A stretch of 64,000 bases of DNA from Paenibacillus montaniterrae (GCF_018403185.1 NZ_BOSE01000002.1:729501-793500); one strand, 5' to 3'; positions 1-8,868 are shown, counted from the stretch's first letter. A program made the numbers and translations. The notes: a model not told the origin generated them from the sequence alone.

Positions 1-541
1 AAAGCGGGATGTTGCTCCAATCCATGCTGCTATTTTGCAGCAGCTTGATCACACTCGGCATAACAAATGGCGTAATAAAAATCATAAAGAAGAAAATGTA
101 TCTCGACTTTTCATAGCCAAACCGATATTGAATCGGAATGATGACTCCAAATGCAATTTGCAGGATCAGCACAGCCAGGCCGCTCTCATACAAATTAAGC
201 AGCCGAAGCTCAAGCGGTGCGATTAAGGCAGTTAGCGTATAAAGCAGATAGCACGCTGCAAACAGCACTGCCACCATCACATATTTGGCGATCACCAGCT
301 TTTTTCGTGTATACGGAGTGGCGCACAAATAAGCAGCACCGCGAAACTTATCCTCCGCCATCGAAGCGCTGTTAAACATTAAGTACGCGATAAACAGCGT
401 GCTTATAAAAAAGGAAGGAAATTCGCCACCAGCCATCAGCTTCGTATGAATGAACACAGGCAGCACCAGCGCGGCGATCAGCAGCACAATCCAATACCTT
501 TTCGCTAATAAAAAATCCTTCTTCACCAAATGATAAAGCAT
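1..541 (-). CDS. ABC-2 type transporter permease, partial (C-terminus off left edge)
   Basis: The reading frame starts at an ATG at 541 and stays open to the left edge, giving 180 visible residues. It begins MLYHLVKKDFLLAKRYW, followed by several strongly hydrophobic segments typical of an ABC-2 export permease (membrane segments near residues 15-30, 40-60, 90-110, 125-145 and 150-170). The ribosome binding site AAGAGGTGA overlaps the stop of the upstream ATPase, and only 4 bases separate the two genes, so they are translationally coupled. Its job is inferred to be the membrane subunit of an exporter with the ATPase at 546-1394, under the GntR regulator at 1391-1771. The substrate is unknown; YtrA-type loci are often induced by cell-wall stress. 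The C-terminus lies outside the window. Confidence 0.8.
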   Translation of the reverse strand, partial: MLYHLVKKDFLLAKRYWIVLLIAALVLPVFIHTKLMAGGEFPSFFISTLFIAYLMFNSASMAEDKFRGAAYLCATPYTRKKLVIAKYVMVAVLFAACYLLYTLTALIAPLELRLLNLYESGLAVLILQIAFGVIIPIQYRFGYEKSRYIFFFMIFITPFVMPSVIKLLQNSSMDWSNIPL

Positions 542-545
542 ACGA

Positions 546-1394
546 TCACCTCTTAATATAACTCAGCATAATATCCTCAATCGACGGCCTTTCAATGTAC
601 ACATTTTTCATTTGACGTCGTACCGCAGCTTTATCCGCGGTCAGGCCGGAAAATCCGTAATCCGTTTCATCGAGCGTTAAAAATAAAGCCTTGCTCTGCT
701 CGTTCAGCTCCTTATTATCTCCTTTAACCAGGCCATGCTTATCCAGCAATAGATCCTTTTCCTCACTAAAAATGATACGGCCGCCGTGAATAAGAATGAG
801 CATATCCGCAACCTTGTCCAGATCAGACGTAATATGTGAGGACAGAAACACACTTTTTCCTTCTCCGACATATTCCAATAAAATGTCCATTAGCTCCAAT
901 CTCACCTGCGGATCGAGCCCGCTTGTCGGCTCATCCATAATCAACAAATCAGCATGATGGGAAATCGCCAGTGCAATTGCATACTTCATGCGCATCCCTT
1001 TCGACAACGTGCCAATCCTTTGATTCAGAGGCAGTCCAAAACGGTCAATATTTCGCTTAAATAAGCGATTATCCCAGTTGCTATAGGAGGCCGCAATAAC
1101 ATTCTTCATCTCCAGCAGCGTTAAATCATCATAAAAATAACCGTCATCCAGCACAATGCCGATTCGATTTTTAAACTCATGCTCATTATTTTGAATGCTC
1201 TTGCCAAAGAATTTAATTTCTCCCGCATCCTTCTGTATTAACCCGAGCAGCAGCTTAATCGTCGTTGTTTTTCCAGCACCATTTACACCTATAAATCCGG
1301 TAATGCATCCTTCAGTTAAGGAAAAGCTTACGTTATCCAGCTTAAAGCTTCCCAACTGCTTCGTTAATTCGTTAACCTCCAGAATAGGCTTCAT
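546..1394 (-). CDS. ABC transporter ATP-binding protein (YtrB/YhcG-like)
   Basis: This 282-residue cytoplasmic ATPase energises the permease encoded next to it. Visible motifs are the Walker A GVNGAGKTT (about 36-44), the signature LSKGM (130-134) and Walker B LLIMDEP (150-156) followed by TSGLDP and a switch histidine region (SSHIT). The nucleotide-binding domain fills residues 1-220; a short C-terminal tail of about 60 residues is typical of exporter ATPases of the COG1131 type. The start overlaps the GntR gene stop by 4 bases (ATGA) and the stop is 4 bases before the permease start, so the three genes form one tight operon. Substrate cannot be read from the sequence. Confidence 0.9.
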   Translation of the reverse strand: MKPILEVNELTKQLGSFKLDNVSFSLTEGCITGFIGVNGAGKTTTIKLLLGLIQKDAGEIKFFGKSIQNNEHEFKNRIGIVLDDGYFYDDLTLLEMKNVIAASYSNWDNRLFKRNIDRFGLPLNQRIGTLSKGMRMKYAIALAISHHADLLIMDEPTSGLDPQVRLELMDILLEYVGEGKSVFLSSHITSDLDKVADMLILIHGGRIIFSEEKDLLLDKHGLVKGDNKELNEQSKALFLTLDETDYGFSGLTADKAAVRRQMKNVYIERPSIEDIMLSYIKR

Positions 1395-1771
1395 TCCTCT
1401 TCCTCCTCAAACAGCAAGTCCATCATCGCGTAAAGCTCGCTTTTCTGAATACCAAGCATACGTGCCGCTTCCCACGCTTCGGTCAGCTTGCTCTCCACCA
1501 TGCGTCGTTTTGACTCCATTAACAATTCAACATTTTCCTTGGCGACAAATGAGCCCTTGCCAGCCTTGGTCGTAATAAACCCTTCCGCTTCCAGCTCATC
1601 GTATACTCTTCGTGTCGTCAGTACACTGACATGCAGATCATTCGCCAGCGCGCGAATGGAAGGCAGCATCTCGCCTTCAGCCAGCTCTCCTTGCAGAATC
1701 GCTTGCTTGATTTGATCTTTAATTTTCTGATATATGGGTAAGTCCGATGTATTCGTAATGATGATTTTCAT
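1391..1771 (-). CDS. GntR-family transcriptional regulator, YtrA subfamily
   Basis: A 126-residue DNA-binding repressor. The N-terminal winged helix-turn-helix (about residues 10-75) shows the GntR hallmarks PIYQKIKDQIKQAI, LPSIRALANDL, TTRRVYDELEAEGFI and the wing KAGKGSFVA. The C-terminal part is only about 50 residues, which is diagnostic of the YtrA subfamily; these regulators dimerise through two helices and lack a large ligand domain. It is the first gene of an operon with an ABC ATPase and permease, the standard YtrA arrangement. A perfect inverted repeat overlapping its promoter (1820-1853) implies autoregulation. The inducing signal is not visible. Confidence 0.9.
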   Translation of the reverse strand: MKIIITNTSDLPIYQKIKDQIKQAILQGELAEGEMLPSIRALANDLHVSVLTTRRVYDELEAEGFITTKAGKGSFVAKENVELLMESKRRMVESKLTEAWEAARMLGIQKSELYAMMDLLFEEEEE

Positions 1772-1819
1772 AAAACCTCCATGACAGCCTGCAAGTTTTG
1801 CTCGGATTCTTCGAATCCA

Positions 1820-1853
1820 ACTGTGTATCTCCTACATTAACAGAATACACAGT
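1820..1853. promoter_or_regulatory. YtrA/GntR operator (perfect inverted repeat)
   Basis: ACTGTGTAT (1820-1828) and ATACACAGT (1845-1853) form a perfect 9-base inverted repeat with a 16-base spacer. It covers the -10 element and the probable transcription start, so binding would block the promoter. The half-site resembles the AGTGTA-type YtrA boxes. A further partial half-site (GCACAGT) lies in the promoter spacer. Confidence 0.7.
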
Positions 1854-1870
1854 ATGCACAGTTGTGTCAA
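1842..1870 (-). promoter_or_regulatory. Sigma-A promoter of the GntR-ABC operon
   Basis: Read on the minus strand, a consensus -35 TTGACA (1870-1865) is followed by a 17-base spacer and a -10 TATTCT (1847-1842). It lies about 70 bases upstream of the GntR start codon. Confidence 0.8.
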
Positions 1871-1926
1871 GAAAGGAACCAGAAACGAAACCGTTTGTGG
1901 CTCGCTCAAAAACAGAAATATTTTTT

Positions 1927-1942
1927 TAACTATCGGTAGTTA
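1927..1942. promoter_or_regulatory. Palindromic operator upstream of TetR gene
   Basis: TAACTA-TCGG-TAGTTA is a perfect 6-base inverted repeat, just upstream of the -35 box at 1948. Its place and form suit autoregulation by the TetR protein that follows. Confidence 0.55.
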
Positions 1943-1947
1943 AATTA

Positions 1948-1977
1948 TTGACTTAATCTTTTTCCTGTTGCTATAAT
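1948..1977 (+). promoter_or_regulatory. Sigma-A promoter of tetR-SDR unit
   Basis: TTGACT (1948-1953), an 18-base spacer and a perfect TATAAT (1972-1977). The predicted transcript starts near 1984, about 25 bases before the proposed translation start. Confidence 0.75.
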
Positions 1978-2009
1978 GAGCTAGACCATTTATCGAAGGA
2001 GCGATCGCT

Positions 2010-2606
2010 ATAAAAAAAAGAGAGCTTACATCTAGCCAATTAATTGAAGCAGCATTTGAGCTATTTACAGAGCATGGTATTGAGAAAACGAGTTTAGCGA
2101 TGATCGCCAAAAAGGTGGGGATGACCAAGCCCTCGATCTATTATCATTTTTCCACCAAGGAAGAGCTCATTAGCCAGGTTTTCGAGTACATTTTCAAAGA
2201 CCATTATTTTAATTCCTATTTTCAAACTGATTCACTCGACAAAGAGCAATTTGCGCAAAGCCTTTACCAAGGCGGACTAAAGATGATGCCTGGCCAAGAC
2301 AGAGCGAATTATGCCGTTTTGCGAGTACTGAATGAATTTGTCATACTATCTGAACGTGAAGCACTGTATAGGGAGCGCATAATCAAGCTGCAGCATGATT
2401 TTCTTGACGGATTTCGCAAGCTGCTGCTCGCCGGGGCGGATTTAGGAGCTGTTGCCTCGCACAATATCGACTATAAAGCAACGATTCTTGCGCTGGTCAT
2501 TGATAATTTATCTCGCTCTGTTTTGATGAATGTGGAAATCGATTACGAAGGTGTATGGAAGGAAGCAGTGAACAGTATCCTTAACGAAGATTCGAAAATT
2601 CGCTAA
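2010..2606 (+). CDS. TetR/AcrR-family regulator with apparent ATA start
   Basis: A TetR-type repressor with the N-terminal helix-turn-helix read as LIEAAFELFTEHGIEKTSLA, then IAKKVGMTKPSIYYHFSTKEELI, and a C-terminal ligand domain to residue 198. The first ATG in frame (2100) would cut away helix 1 and most of helix 2, and no ATG, GTG or TTG occurs between the upstream stop at 1977 and 2100. The segment 2010-2099 is plainly homologous TetR sequence, and AGGAG at 1997-2001 is correctly spaced (8 bases) from the codon ATA at 2010, so I place the start there. It could be a rare ATA start, or a start codon lost by mutation. The SDR gene follows after 22 bases; a palindrome and promoter lie upstream. 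Confidence 0.75.
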   Translation: MKKRELTSSQLIEAAFELFTEHGIEKTSLAMIAKKVGMTKPSIYYHFSTKEELISQVFEYIFKDHYFNSYFQTDSLDKEQFAQSLYQGGLKMMPGQDRANYAVLRVLNEFVILSEREALYRERIIKLQHDFLDGFRKLLLAGADLGAVASHNIDYKATILALVIDNLSRSVLMNVEIDYEGVWKEAVNSILNEDSKIR

Positions 2607-2628
2607 TATCCAAATTAGAGGTGAGGAA

Positions 2629-3378
2629 TTGAAGGCTATTATTATTACAGGGGCATCGCAAGGAATTGGCGAAGCGCTAGCCAACCAACTACTTAACGAA
2701 GCCCATCATATATGCTGTATATCCAGAACTAGCAATCCAAAGCTTATCGAGCGTGCCAAGCAAAGCAGCAATAAGCTAAGCTACTTCCCGTTTGACCTTA
2801 CCCGATTAAACGAGATTGATCAGCTTTTTGCAGAGGTATTTGCCGCAATTAACGCCGAGTCGAAGCTGGACGCCATCTATCTAATCAATAATGCAGGGAT
2901 GCTATCTCCCGTTGCACCTATTGAATTAAATAGCGCGACCAGCATCATTGAAAATGTACATGTCAATTTGCTCGCTCCTATGATTATTACATCTAATTTT
3001 ATAAGACTGACACAAGAAATGAACATCGATAAACGGATCATGAATATCTCATCGGCCTCAGCCAAATATTTACTGCCGGCGCAAAGCTGCTACAGCACCG
3101 CTAAAGCGGGCTTGGATTCCTTCTCCAAAAGCATAAATCTGGAGCAATCCGGCAAGCAATATCCTGTCAAGGTCGCTGCTGTATATCCTGGCATGATCGA
3201 CACGCAGCTGCAAGCCGAAATCCGTTCCACAAGCAGCAAGCTGTTTCCGTATGTAGAGCAGTTCAAGCAACTAGCTGAAGCCGGGCAGCTTCAAACCCCG
3301 GACTATACAGCCGAAAAATTAATTGAAATTCTGTTCCGACATGATTTTGGCAGCAACGCACTTATTGAAGAGCTGTGA
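2629..3378 (+). CDS. Short-chain dehydrogenase/reductase (benzil reductase-like)
   Basis: A 249-residue classical SDR that should reduce a carbonyl with NADPH. The nucleotide-binding motif TGASQGIG lies near residues 7-14, NNAG near 87-90, the catalytic serine in NISSASAKY near 142 and the YSTAK catalytic pair near 155-159, followed by YPGMIDT. It resembles the YueD-type (S)-benzoin-forming benzil reductases of bacilli, but substrate identity is inference. Translation starts at TTG (2629), with the strong site GAGGTGAGG just upstream. It lies 22 bases after the TetR gene in the same direction, so TetR probably controls it. Confidence 0.85.
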   Translation: MKAIIITGASQGIGEALANQLLNEAHHICCISRTSNPKLIERAKQSSNKLSYFPFDLTRLNEIDQLFAEVFAAINAESKLDAIYLINNAGMLSPVAPIELNSATSIIENVHVNLLAPMIITSNFIRLTQEMNIDKRIMNISSASAKYLLPAQSCYSTAKAGLDSFSKSINLEQSGKQYPVKVAAVYPGMIDTQLQAEIRSTSSKLFPYVEQFKQLAEAGQLQTPDYTAEKLIEILFRHDFGSNALIEEL

Positions 3379-3428
3379 AAAGTAAAGAGTTGAAAGGCTG
3401 GCAAAGGGATGGCTAGACGCTAAGGAAG

Positions 3429-3604
3429 CTGGATAACGTTATGTGTGACACAATGAAGCCTTTCTCATTCTAAGGAATATCTAGCGTCTTATTAGGCGGT
3501 TTCCCCCGTATTTGGGGCAGATTTCCGTACTTAAGGTTATGTATATTCGTTAGAATGTCCATCGCCTCCAAACGGATCAATTAACGTTATCCAGATTCTT
3601 TAAA
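3429..3604. repeat. MITE-like palindromic intergenic element
   Basis: CTGGATAACGTTA (3429-3441) and TAACGTTATCCAG (3592-3604) form a perfect 13-base inverted repeat about 150 bases apart. Inside it, CATTCTAA/TTAGAATG is a second inverted pair in the same order; AGACGCTA just outside the left arm pairs with TAGCGTCT inside. The whole can fold into a long branched stem. It carries no open reading frame. The form fits a short non-autonomous mobile repeat or a highly structured RNA. Confidence 0.55.
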
Positions 3605-3692
3605 CCTTCACTTTAACCTTGCACAGAGGCTTACAGGACGGCCTCTTCCCGTTAATCAGTTACAACATTGGCGCAACTTGAGCAACAAAAGA

Positions 3693-3720
3693 GCCTCTAC
3701 CCTTTATTTAAGATAGAGGC
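3693..3720 (-). terminator. Terminator of the SDR-MFS-GPH operon
   Basis: GCCTCTA (3693-3699) pairs with TAGAGGC (3714-3720); on the minus strand the stem is followed by TCTTTTGTT. It lies 24 bases past the symporter stop. Confidence 0.6.
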
Positions 3721-3743
3721 TACTTCTTTATACTAGAGAACAA

Positions 3744-5234
3744 TTAATTTAATGAAACCGTTTTCGATTCATCTGTGACTACATGATTGGCTTTGCTTTG
3801 TTCATGTCTCGCATTTAATTCTTCCTGTATTTCAAGCATTTTTTCTTTTGTTAGCGGATAAAACTTCATCGCAATGACGGAAATAATCCACGCCACCATA
3901 ACCGTTCCGATATACAATGCCATCGTAACCCAAAATATAGATTCGGAATAAGGAGTATTTATATCAGGAAATGCTGCCTTAAATCCTATTGCTGCTAAAG
4001 TTAAACCGACGACGGTTTGTGCTAATGAAGAAACGACTTTATCAATAAATGAATATGTTGTAGAGATAATACCTGGTACAAAACGTCCTGTTCGATATGT
4101 TTCATAATCTACAATATCCGGTATTAATGGAGAGACCAGCCCTGTCGATAGAAAAATAAACGCTCCGCTCAATAACATCAGCAAGACGAAAGCAATCGTC
4201 ATAAAGCCCAAATTGTCAAACCCGATTTGAGTCGGATCTCCCAACCATAGAAGCAGAAAGAGCAGGGCATAGGTGATGATACATCCCCATGTTGCCGCTA
4301 CATAGCCTCTTTTTGTACCAACCTTTCTTGCCCACTTTATTCCGAAAAAAATCATAAGAAGATTTACGAAAATTGCAGGCATTGCCATCTGGCCTGACAT
4401 AGAAAAGTTACCAATAATAATGCCATACAACATGACAATAACAACCTGATTCGAATGCGTCTGCATCGCAAGCTTATCCGAAGTGACTGATAAAACAAAG
4501 ATTTGCAAGGCTCGGTTCCCTTTTATCACTTGCCACATATCCTTAACACGAACCTTTTCCGAGCTACCCGATTTCGTTTCCAGATTTTCCATACGGTCCT
4601 TTGACCAGATAGCTGCAACACATAGCGCATATAGTATACCTGCTATTCCAACTACAGTAAGCACCATCTCTTGAAAGAAGTCAGGATTGTTGAAGCCGCC
4701 GTATTTAGGCACCAAATAAAGCGAGTTATACATTGAAAAAAGAGACAGGAATACCGTCGTATAAGCAGCTTCAATTCCTCCTAACACCGGACGCTGCTTA
4801 GGATCATTAGTAATGATGGCAAGCCCGGACCATTTCGAAATAGCTGCAAATGTATAGCCGAGAATATAAAAAGCATAAACAATAATAAAGTAAATCAGTT
4901 TCATGCTGCTCGGAACAAGATGCGTGGTAAAAAACATAACCACGGTGGATACGCTCATAATGATATAGCCGGAAATGACAAATGGTTTCACTTTGCCATA
5001 TTTTCCTTTGGAGCGGTCTATCAAAAATCCTACAATAGGATCCGTAATGCCATCAAAAAATCGAGAGCCTGTAATCACGAGTGAAGCAACGACCGTTCCA
5101 AGACCTACAATGCCAGCCGCGTAATAGGAGACCAGCATCATTAGCGCCATAAATAACTTTTGTCCCAAGACACCTGCCGGATAACAAATTAATTGCCATG
5201 TTTTAGCGCGGTTATAGCTGATTTGTGAATTCAT
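3744..5234 (-). CDS. GPH-family (MelB-like) glycoside/pentoside/hexuronide:cation symporter
   Basis: A 496-residue integral membrane protein with about 12 hydrophobic segments, of the usual GPH length. The N-terminal RFFDGITDPIVGFLIDRSK is the characteristic loop 2-3 motif of the MelB family, and PLIPDIVDYETYRTGR is the matching conserved segment in the C-terminal half. The family imports sugars or glycosides with a cation. The start ATG has AAGGGG upstream. It is the last gene of the minus-strand operon SDR-DHA2 transporter-GPH symporter (25-base gap), so the operon may import and oxidise a sugar or related alcohol, with the AraC regulator at 7612 as probable control. Substrate is not readable. 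Confidence 0.88.
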   Translation of the reverse strand: MNSQISYNRAKTWQLICYPAGVLGQKLFMALMMLVSYYAAGIVGLGTVVASLVITGSRFFDGITDPIVGFLIDRSKGKYGKVKPFVISGYIIMSVSTVVMFFTTHLVPSSMKLIYFIIVYAFYILGYTFAAISKWSGLAIITNDPKQRPVLGGIEAAYTTVFLSLFSMYNSLYLVPKYGGFNNPDFFQEMVLTVVGIAGILYALCVAAIWSKDRMENLETKSGSSEKVRVKDMWQVIKGNRALQIFVLSVTSDKLAMQTHSNQVVIVMLYGIIIGNFSMSGQMAMPAIFVNLLMIFFGIKWARKVGTKRGYVAATWGCIITYALLFLLLWLGDPTQIGFDNLGFMTIAFVLLMLLSGAFIFLSTGLVSPLIPDIVDYETYRTGRFVPGIISTTYSFIDKVVSSLAQTVVGLTLAAIGFKAAFPDINTPYSESIFWVTMALYIGTVMVAWIISVIAMKFYPLTKEKMLEIQEELNARHEQSKANHVVTDESKTVSLN

Positions 5235-5258
5235 TAGATGTAACCCCTTTCAAAATAA

Positions 5259-6731
5259 TCATGAACTGGCAGGTACGTTGCCTTTTTCAGTATGATCTTC
5301 CACAGTGACACGCTTAATAAAGAAGGACAACACTAAGCTTACAGCACCGAAGATCAGTATGACAAAATAAGCATCATTTACACCTTGTATGGACGCTGCT
5401 GCTGCCATTTGCTCCTCTGTCTGGCTTGTGCCTTGAGTGATCATCTGCTGCAGATATCCTTCCGTTCTGCTCGTCATAATAGTTACTAGCAAGGCCGTAC
5501 CTATTGCAGCAGCTACTTGCTTTGCGGTATTAGAAATTGCAGTGCCATGGGCATGGAGTGCCGGTGGCAACTGATTAAGCCCTGCGGTCTGGATTGGCAT
5601 GAGAAACAAAGCCATGCCGAGCCTTCTGCCCGCATACATTAAAATGAGTACGATATAACCTGTTGAGAGTGACAAGTTAGTAAAGGTGTAGGTTGTTGCA
5701 AGTACTATTGTTATCCCTGCAACAGACAGCCATTTTGCTCCAAACCGATCAAACAACTTGCCAACTACAGGATTCAGCACGCCCATTAACAGTGCGCCCG
5801 GAAGCATCAAAATCCCTGACTCCAAAGCAGTAAAGCCTCTAGCATTTTGCAAGTATAGCGGCAGCAAAATCATATCCGCATACATAAGAACGGTAACTGT
5901 ACAATTGATAATTGTAGTTAACGAAAACATATCGTATTTAAAAGCTGTTAGATCAAGGAATGGCTCCTTAGCACCCAACTGTCTCCAAATAAACAATCCT
6001 ATTGTAACAACTCCTACTAGCAAGGAGATTATTACGACATAGCTAGCCCAACCACTGTTCCCCGCTTCACTAAAGCCATACAGCAGAGCGCCAAACCCGA
6101 TGATAGTCAGCATTAAACTGATTGTATCCAACCTGGTTTTGCTGGTCTTTGATACATTTTTCAGCAGAATGAAACTGCTTACAATAATAATAACGATAAA
6201 GGGAATCATGCCATAAAACAACGCGCGCCATGTGAAAACATCAAGTACATAGCCTGCAAGAGTCGGCCCGATTGCCGGAGCGAAAATCACTGCAAGCCCG
6301 ACAGTCCCCATTGCTGCTCCCCGTTTGTCCGGCGGAAATAATGATAAAACAACAGTCATTAGCAGCGGCATCGTAATTCCGGTAGAAACCGCTTGAATCA
6401 TCCGTCCCGATAGTAGAACCGCAAAGCTCGGGGCGATAGCCGACACTACAGTGCCAATAAGAAAAATAATCATAGACGTGTGGAATAGCTGCCGAGTTGT
6501 AAAACGTTTCATTAAAAATCCGGTAATTGGAATGCAAATGCCGTTCACAAGCATATATCCCGTTGTAAGCCATTGCCCGGTCGCAGGCAGTACACCGAAC
6601 GCATCCATTAATGTTGGTAATGCGACTGTCATCGTTGTCTGATTGAATATTGTAAAGAAAGCGCCCAGTATCATCACCGTTAAAATAGGGATTCTCTTTG
6701 TTAAGCTAATATCTGATTCTGCACCTGTCAT
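5259..6731 (-). CDS. DHA2-family (EmrB/QacA-type) MFS transporter
   Basis: A 490-residue protein with about 14 membrane segments. The segment beginning [19 protein letters not shown] matches the helix-1 motif of DHA2 drug:H+ antiporters, [19 protein letters not shown] matches helix 2, and [19 protein letters not shown] and [18 protein letters not shown] match helices 4-5. The family exports drugs or metabolites by proton antiport. Its start overlaps the stop of the SDR gene by 4 bases (ATGA), so they are coupled. Next to a GPH importer it may export a product or overflow metabolite; that role is inference. Confidence 0.88.
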   Translation of the reverse strand: MTGAESDISLTKRIPILTVMILGAFFTIFNQTTMTVALPTLMDAFGVLPATGQWLTTGYMLVNGICIPITGFLMKRFTTRQLFHTSMIIFLIGTVVSAIAPSFAVLLSGRMIQAVSTGITMPLLMTVVLSLFPPDKRGAAMGTVGLAVIFAPAIGPTLAGYVLDVFTWRALFYGMIPFIVIIIVSSFILLKNVSKTSKTRLDTISLMLTIIGFGALLYGFSEAGNSGWASYVVIISLLVGVVTIGLFIWRQLGAKEPFLDLTAFKYDMFSLTTIINCTVTVLMYADMILLPLYLQNARGFTALESGILMLPGALLMGVLNPVVGKLFDRFGAKWLSVAGITIVLATTYTFTNLSLSTGYIVLILMYAGRRLGMALFLMPIQTAGLNQLPPALHAHGTAISNTAKQVAAAIGTALLVTIMTSRTEGYLQQMITQGTSQTEEQMAAAASIQGVNDAYFVILIFGAVSLVLSFFIKRVTVEDHTEKGNVPASS

Positions 6732-7465
6732 GAAGCTGTAGTTCCTCCATCAATAACCAACTCACTGCCGGTGACATACGAGGCTTCATCTGATGCTAAA
6801 TACAATACACCATACGCGATATCGTCCGCTGTCCCGAAACGAGGCAGCGGCGTTCTATCCTCGAAATATTTTTTTGTTTGTTCATGATTAAGAATTCCTT
6901 CGGTCATCGGTGTAATAATCAATCCAGGATAAATGGAATTGACCCGAATGTTGTCCTTGGCGAAATCTACAGCAGCCGCTCTGGAAATAGCTCGCAAGCC
7001 ACCTTTGGATGCGGTGTAACTATTAAATCCGCCGCCACCAATACTCGCAAGAGAAGCAATATTAATAATCGAACCTCCTCCATACCTTTTCATGCCAGGC
7101 ACAACATGCTTCATCCCCAAATAACTTCCCGTTAAATTAATTTTCAAAACACGCTCCCATTCATCTGCAGTATCCGTTTTTCCTCTGATGCCGGCACTAT
7201 TCACAAGTACATTTACAGTACCGAATACGCTCTCAGCCTTCTCTAAGACAGAGACCCAGCCCTCCTCTTCTGCAACATTATGTGTAACGGCGATCACATC
7301 GCCCTGAAGAGCAGCAATTTCATTGATCGCAGCCTCAAGCTTATCTGTTTGGAGGTCTGTCAGGACCACTTTAGCTCCTTCCATTGCTAAACGTTTTGCA
7401 GTGGCTTTCCCTATACCACTTCCCGCTCCTGTTACGATAACAACCTTCCCGTTCATTCGTCCCAT
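6728..7465 (-). CDS. Short-chain dehydrogenase/reductase (3-oxoacyl/glucose-dehydrogenase-like)
   Basis: A 245-residue classical SDR using NAD(P). The Rossmann motif TGAGSGIG lies near 11-18, NSAG near 88-91, the catalytic serine in [10 protein letters not shown] near 136-139, YTASK near 149-153, and the C-terminal GSELVIDGG is the canonical end motif. It oxidises a secondary alcohol or reduces a ketone; the substrate could be a sugar or cyclic alcohol. It is the first gene of the minus-strand operon with the two MFS transporters, with GGGGGA upstream of the ATG. An AraC regulator is divergent, and a cre-like palindrome lies 28 bases upstream. Confidence 0.87.
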   Translation of the reverse strand: MGRMNGKVVIVTGAGSGIGKATAKRLAMEGAKVVLTDLQTDKLEAAINEIAALQGDVIAVTHNVAEEEGWVSVLEKAESVFGTVNVLVNSAGIRGKTDTADEWERVLKINLTGSYLGMKHVVPGMKRYGGGSIINIASLASIGGGGFNSYTASKGGLRAISRAAAVDFAKDNIRVNSIYPGLIITPMTEGILNHEQTKKYFEDRTPLPRFGTADDIAYGVLYLASDEASYVTGSELVIDGGTTAS

Positions 7466-7492
7466 TTATTTTTCCCCCTTCATCCGTTTATT

Positions 7493-7506
7493 GCTAAGCG
7501 CTTACT
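7493..7506. promoter_or_regulatory. cre-like palindrome (CcpA/LacI-type)
   Basis: GCTAAGCGCTTACT has the core TAAGCGCTTA and matches the cre consensus TGWAANCGNTNWCA at all but the outer positions 1, 2 and 14. It lies between the divergent SDR operon and AraC gene, close to the SDR start, as for catabolite repression of the operon. Confidence 0.5.
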
Positions 7507-7538
7507 TTGTTAGGATACGGTTATTTTCAACTTCTTTA

Positions 7539-7567
7539 TTGTAATTTGGTTTTATTTTTTTTATAAT
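7539..7567 (+). promoter_or_regulatory. Promoter of AraC gene
   Basis: TTGTAA (7539-7544), a 17-base spacer and a perfect TATAAT (7562-7567), about 45 bases upstream of the start codon. Confidence 0.6.
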
Positions 7568-7611
7568 AGTATGAAATTTCATTACTTATCTCATTAAAGA
7601 GAGGAAAATTT

Positions 7612-8868
7612 ATGGCTACAAGCGCTGATACAATTAAAAATAAGTGTCAATTAATTTCAGCTGTTTTTGATTTAACAATCTATTTTATAGCCCCTGATGG
7701 AGCCATCCTATACGAAAATATCAATCAAACGCTGCCGCATCCATTTTTGGATAACAATAAGGATCATTTTTTCAACCATTTAAACTTTACCCCTGGCCAA
7801 TTAAATCGATTTCCCGTCATTCAAAAATCACAATATATAGAAAAATATATACTGATAAGCTGTATCGATAGCTCGTCCAATGCTTTCGAAGGTACCGTCA
7901 TGATCGGCCCAGTTCTTTCTTATCCACCAAGTGAAGATAAAATTAGCAGCTTAATCAATGACAAGCGTGCATTTTTTCAACGCGAGAGTATTTTGAAATA
8001 CTACGAAAATTTGCCAGTTATCCATACAAAAAAGCTAATTGATGTATGCACAATCGCATACTACCTAATCAATCATGAACTTCTTTCTCCCGAAGCTATA
8101 ACGATTCAATCCTCAAAAAAACCAATGGTAGAGCAAGCTGCTAAAGAAACGAATTTGGCACTTTCCAAAATGCTGCAAAATGATACGCTACATTATGATC
8201 GGATGTTTGAAAAGCAACTATTGGACATGGTAAGAGAAGGAAGAGTCGAAGATTTAAAACAGTTAACGGCCATTAAAAGGGAGGAAGAAGCTACTACGAT
8301 TTTATCCAAATCAAGCTATATCCGCTCACTTAAAAACCATATTATTACGATGTTAGCGCTCGTGTCGCGCGCAGCAATTGAAGGCGGACTACAGGATGAA
8401 TTGGCATGTTCCTTGCATGAAAATTTTATTGTACAGCTAGAGCAATTGAATCGCTTGGATGAAGTAAGAAACTTTACGCCGGCAGCTCTGTATACATTTG
8501 TTAAAAAAGTGAAGCAAATTAAAGAGGAACGTTATTCTGCAACCATTTCTGCATGTAAAAATTTCATTGACAAGCATATTTACCAAAAATTCAGTCATGA
8601 TGATCTGGCAAATCATGTTGACCTGAGTCCAAAATACTTGTCTGTATTATTTAAACAAGAGGTTGGTATTTCGGTTAGTGAATATATTCAGCAATGTAAA
8701 ATGAATGAAGCCAAACGTTTGCTGGCTTTCAGTAAAACTCCGATATCTGAAATCGCTTCTTTGCTTCAGTTTAATGATCAGAGCTATTTTACAAGAGTAT
8801 TTAAAGACTACGCCGGCATAACGCCAAAAAAATATCGTGAGACTTATCATCTCTTAGATCAGCAATAA
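7612..8868 (+). CDS. AraC-family transcriptional regulator, 418 aa
   Basis: A cytoplasmic regulator with a long N-terminal sensory part (about residues 1-310) and a C-terminal pair of helix-turn-helix motifs. The first HTH reads FSHDDLANHVDLSPKYLSVL and the second ISEIASLLQFNDQSYFTRVF, with the family end motif GITPKKYRE. The N-terminal segment (ISAVFDLTIYFIAPDGAILY) resembles the sensor part of the YSIRK-type AraC regulators; no membrane segment is visible. GAGAGG precedes the ATG. It is divergent from the SDR-MFS-GPH operon and convergent with the GH2 gene, so it is the likely activator of one or both. Confidence 0.88.
   Translation: MATSADTIKNKCQLISAVFDLTIYFIAPDGAILYENINQTLPHPFLDNNKDHFFNHLNFTPGQLNRFPVIQKSQYIEKYILISCIDSSSNAFEGTVMIGPVLSYPPSEDKISSLINDKRAFFQRESILKYYENLPVIHTKKLIDVCTIAYYLINHELLSPEAITIQSSKKPMVEQAAKETNLALSKMLQNDTLHYDRMFEKQLLDMVREGRVEDLKQLTAIKREEEATTILSKSSYIRSLKNHIITMLALVSRAAIEGGLQDELACSLHENFIVQLEQLNRLDEVRNFTPAALYTFVKKVKQIKEERYSATISACKNFIDKHIYQKFSHDDLANHVDLSPKYLSVLFKQEVGISVSEYIQQCKMNEAKRLLAFSKTPISEIASLLQFNDQSYFTRVFKDYAGITPKKYRETYHLLDQQ

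Larger units (their letters stand above)
3379..3743. other. 365-base intergenic region holding a palindromic element
   Basis: No coding sequence was seen. It contains the repeat-bounded element at 3429-3604 and a hairpin at 3693-3720 next to the end of the minus-strand symporter gene. A second GAGGC/GCCTC pair lies near 3625-3645. Confidence 0.6.

Noticed and set aside
3750..3772. A cre-like sequence (TGAAACCGTTTTCG) at the end of the GPH symporter gene.
   Set aside because: It is inside the 3' end of the coding region, and misses the last consensus base; it looks like coding coincidence.
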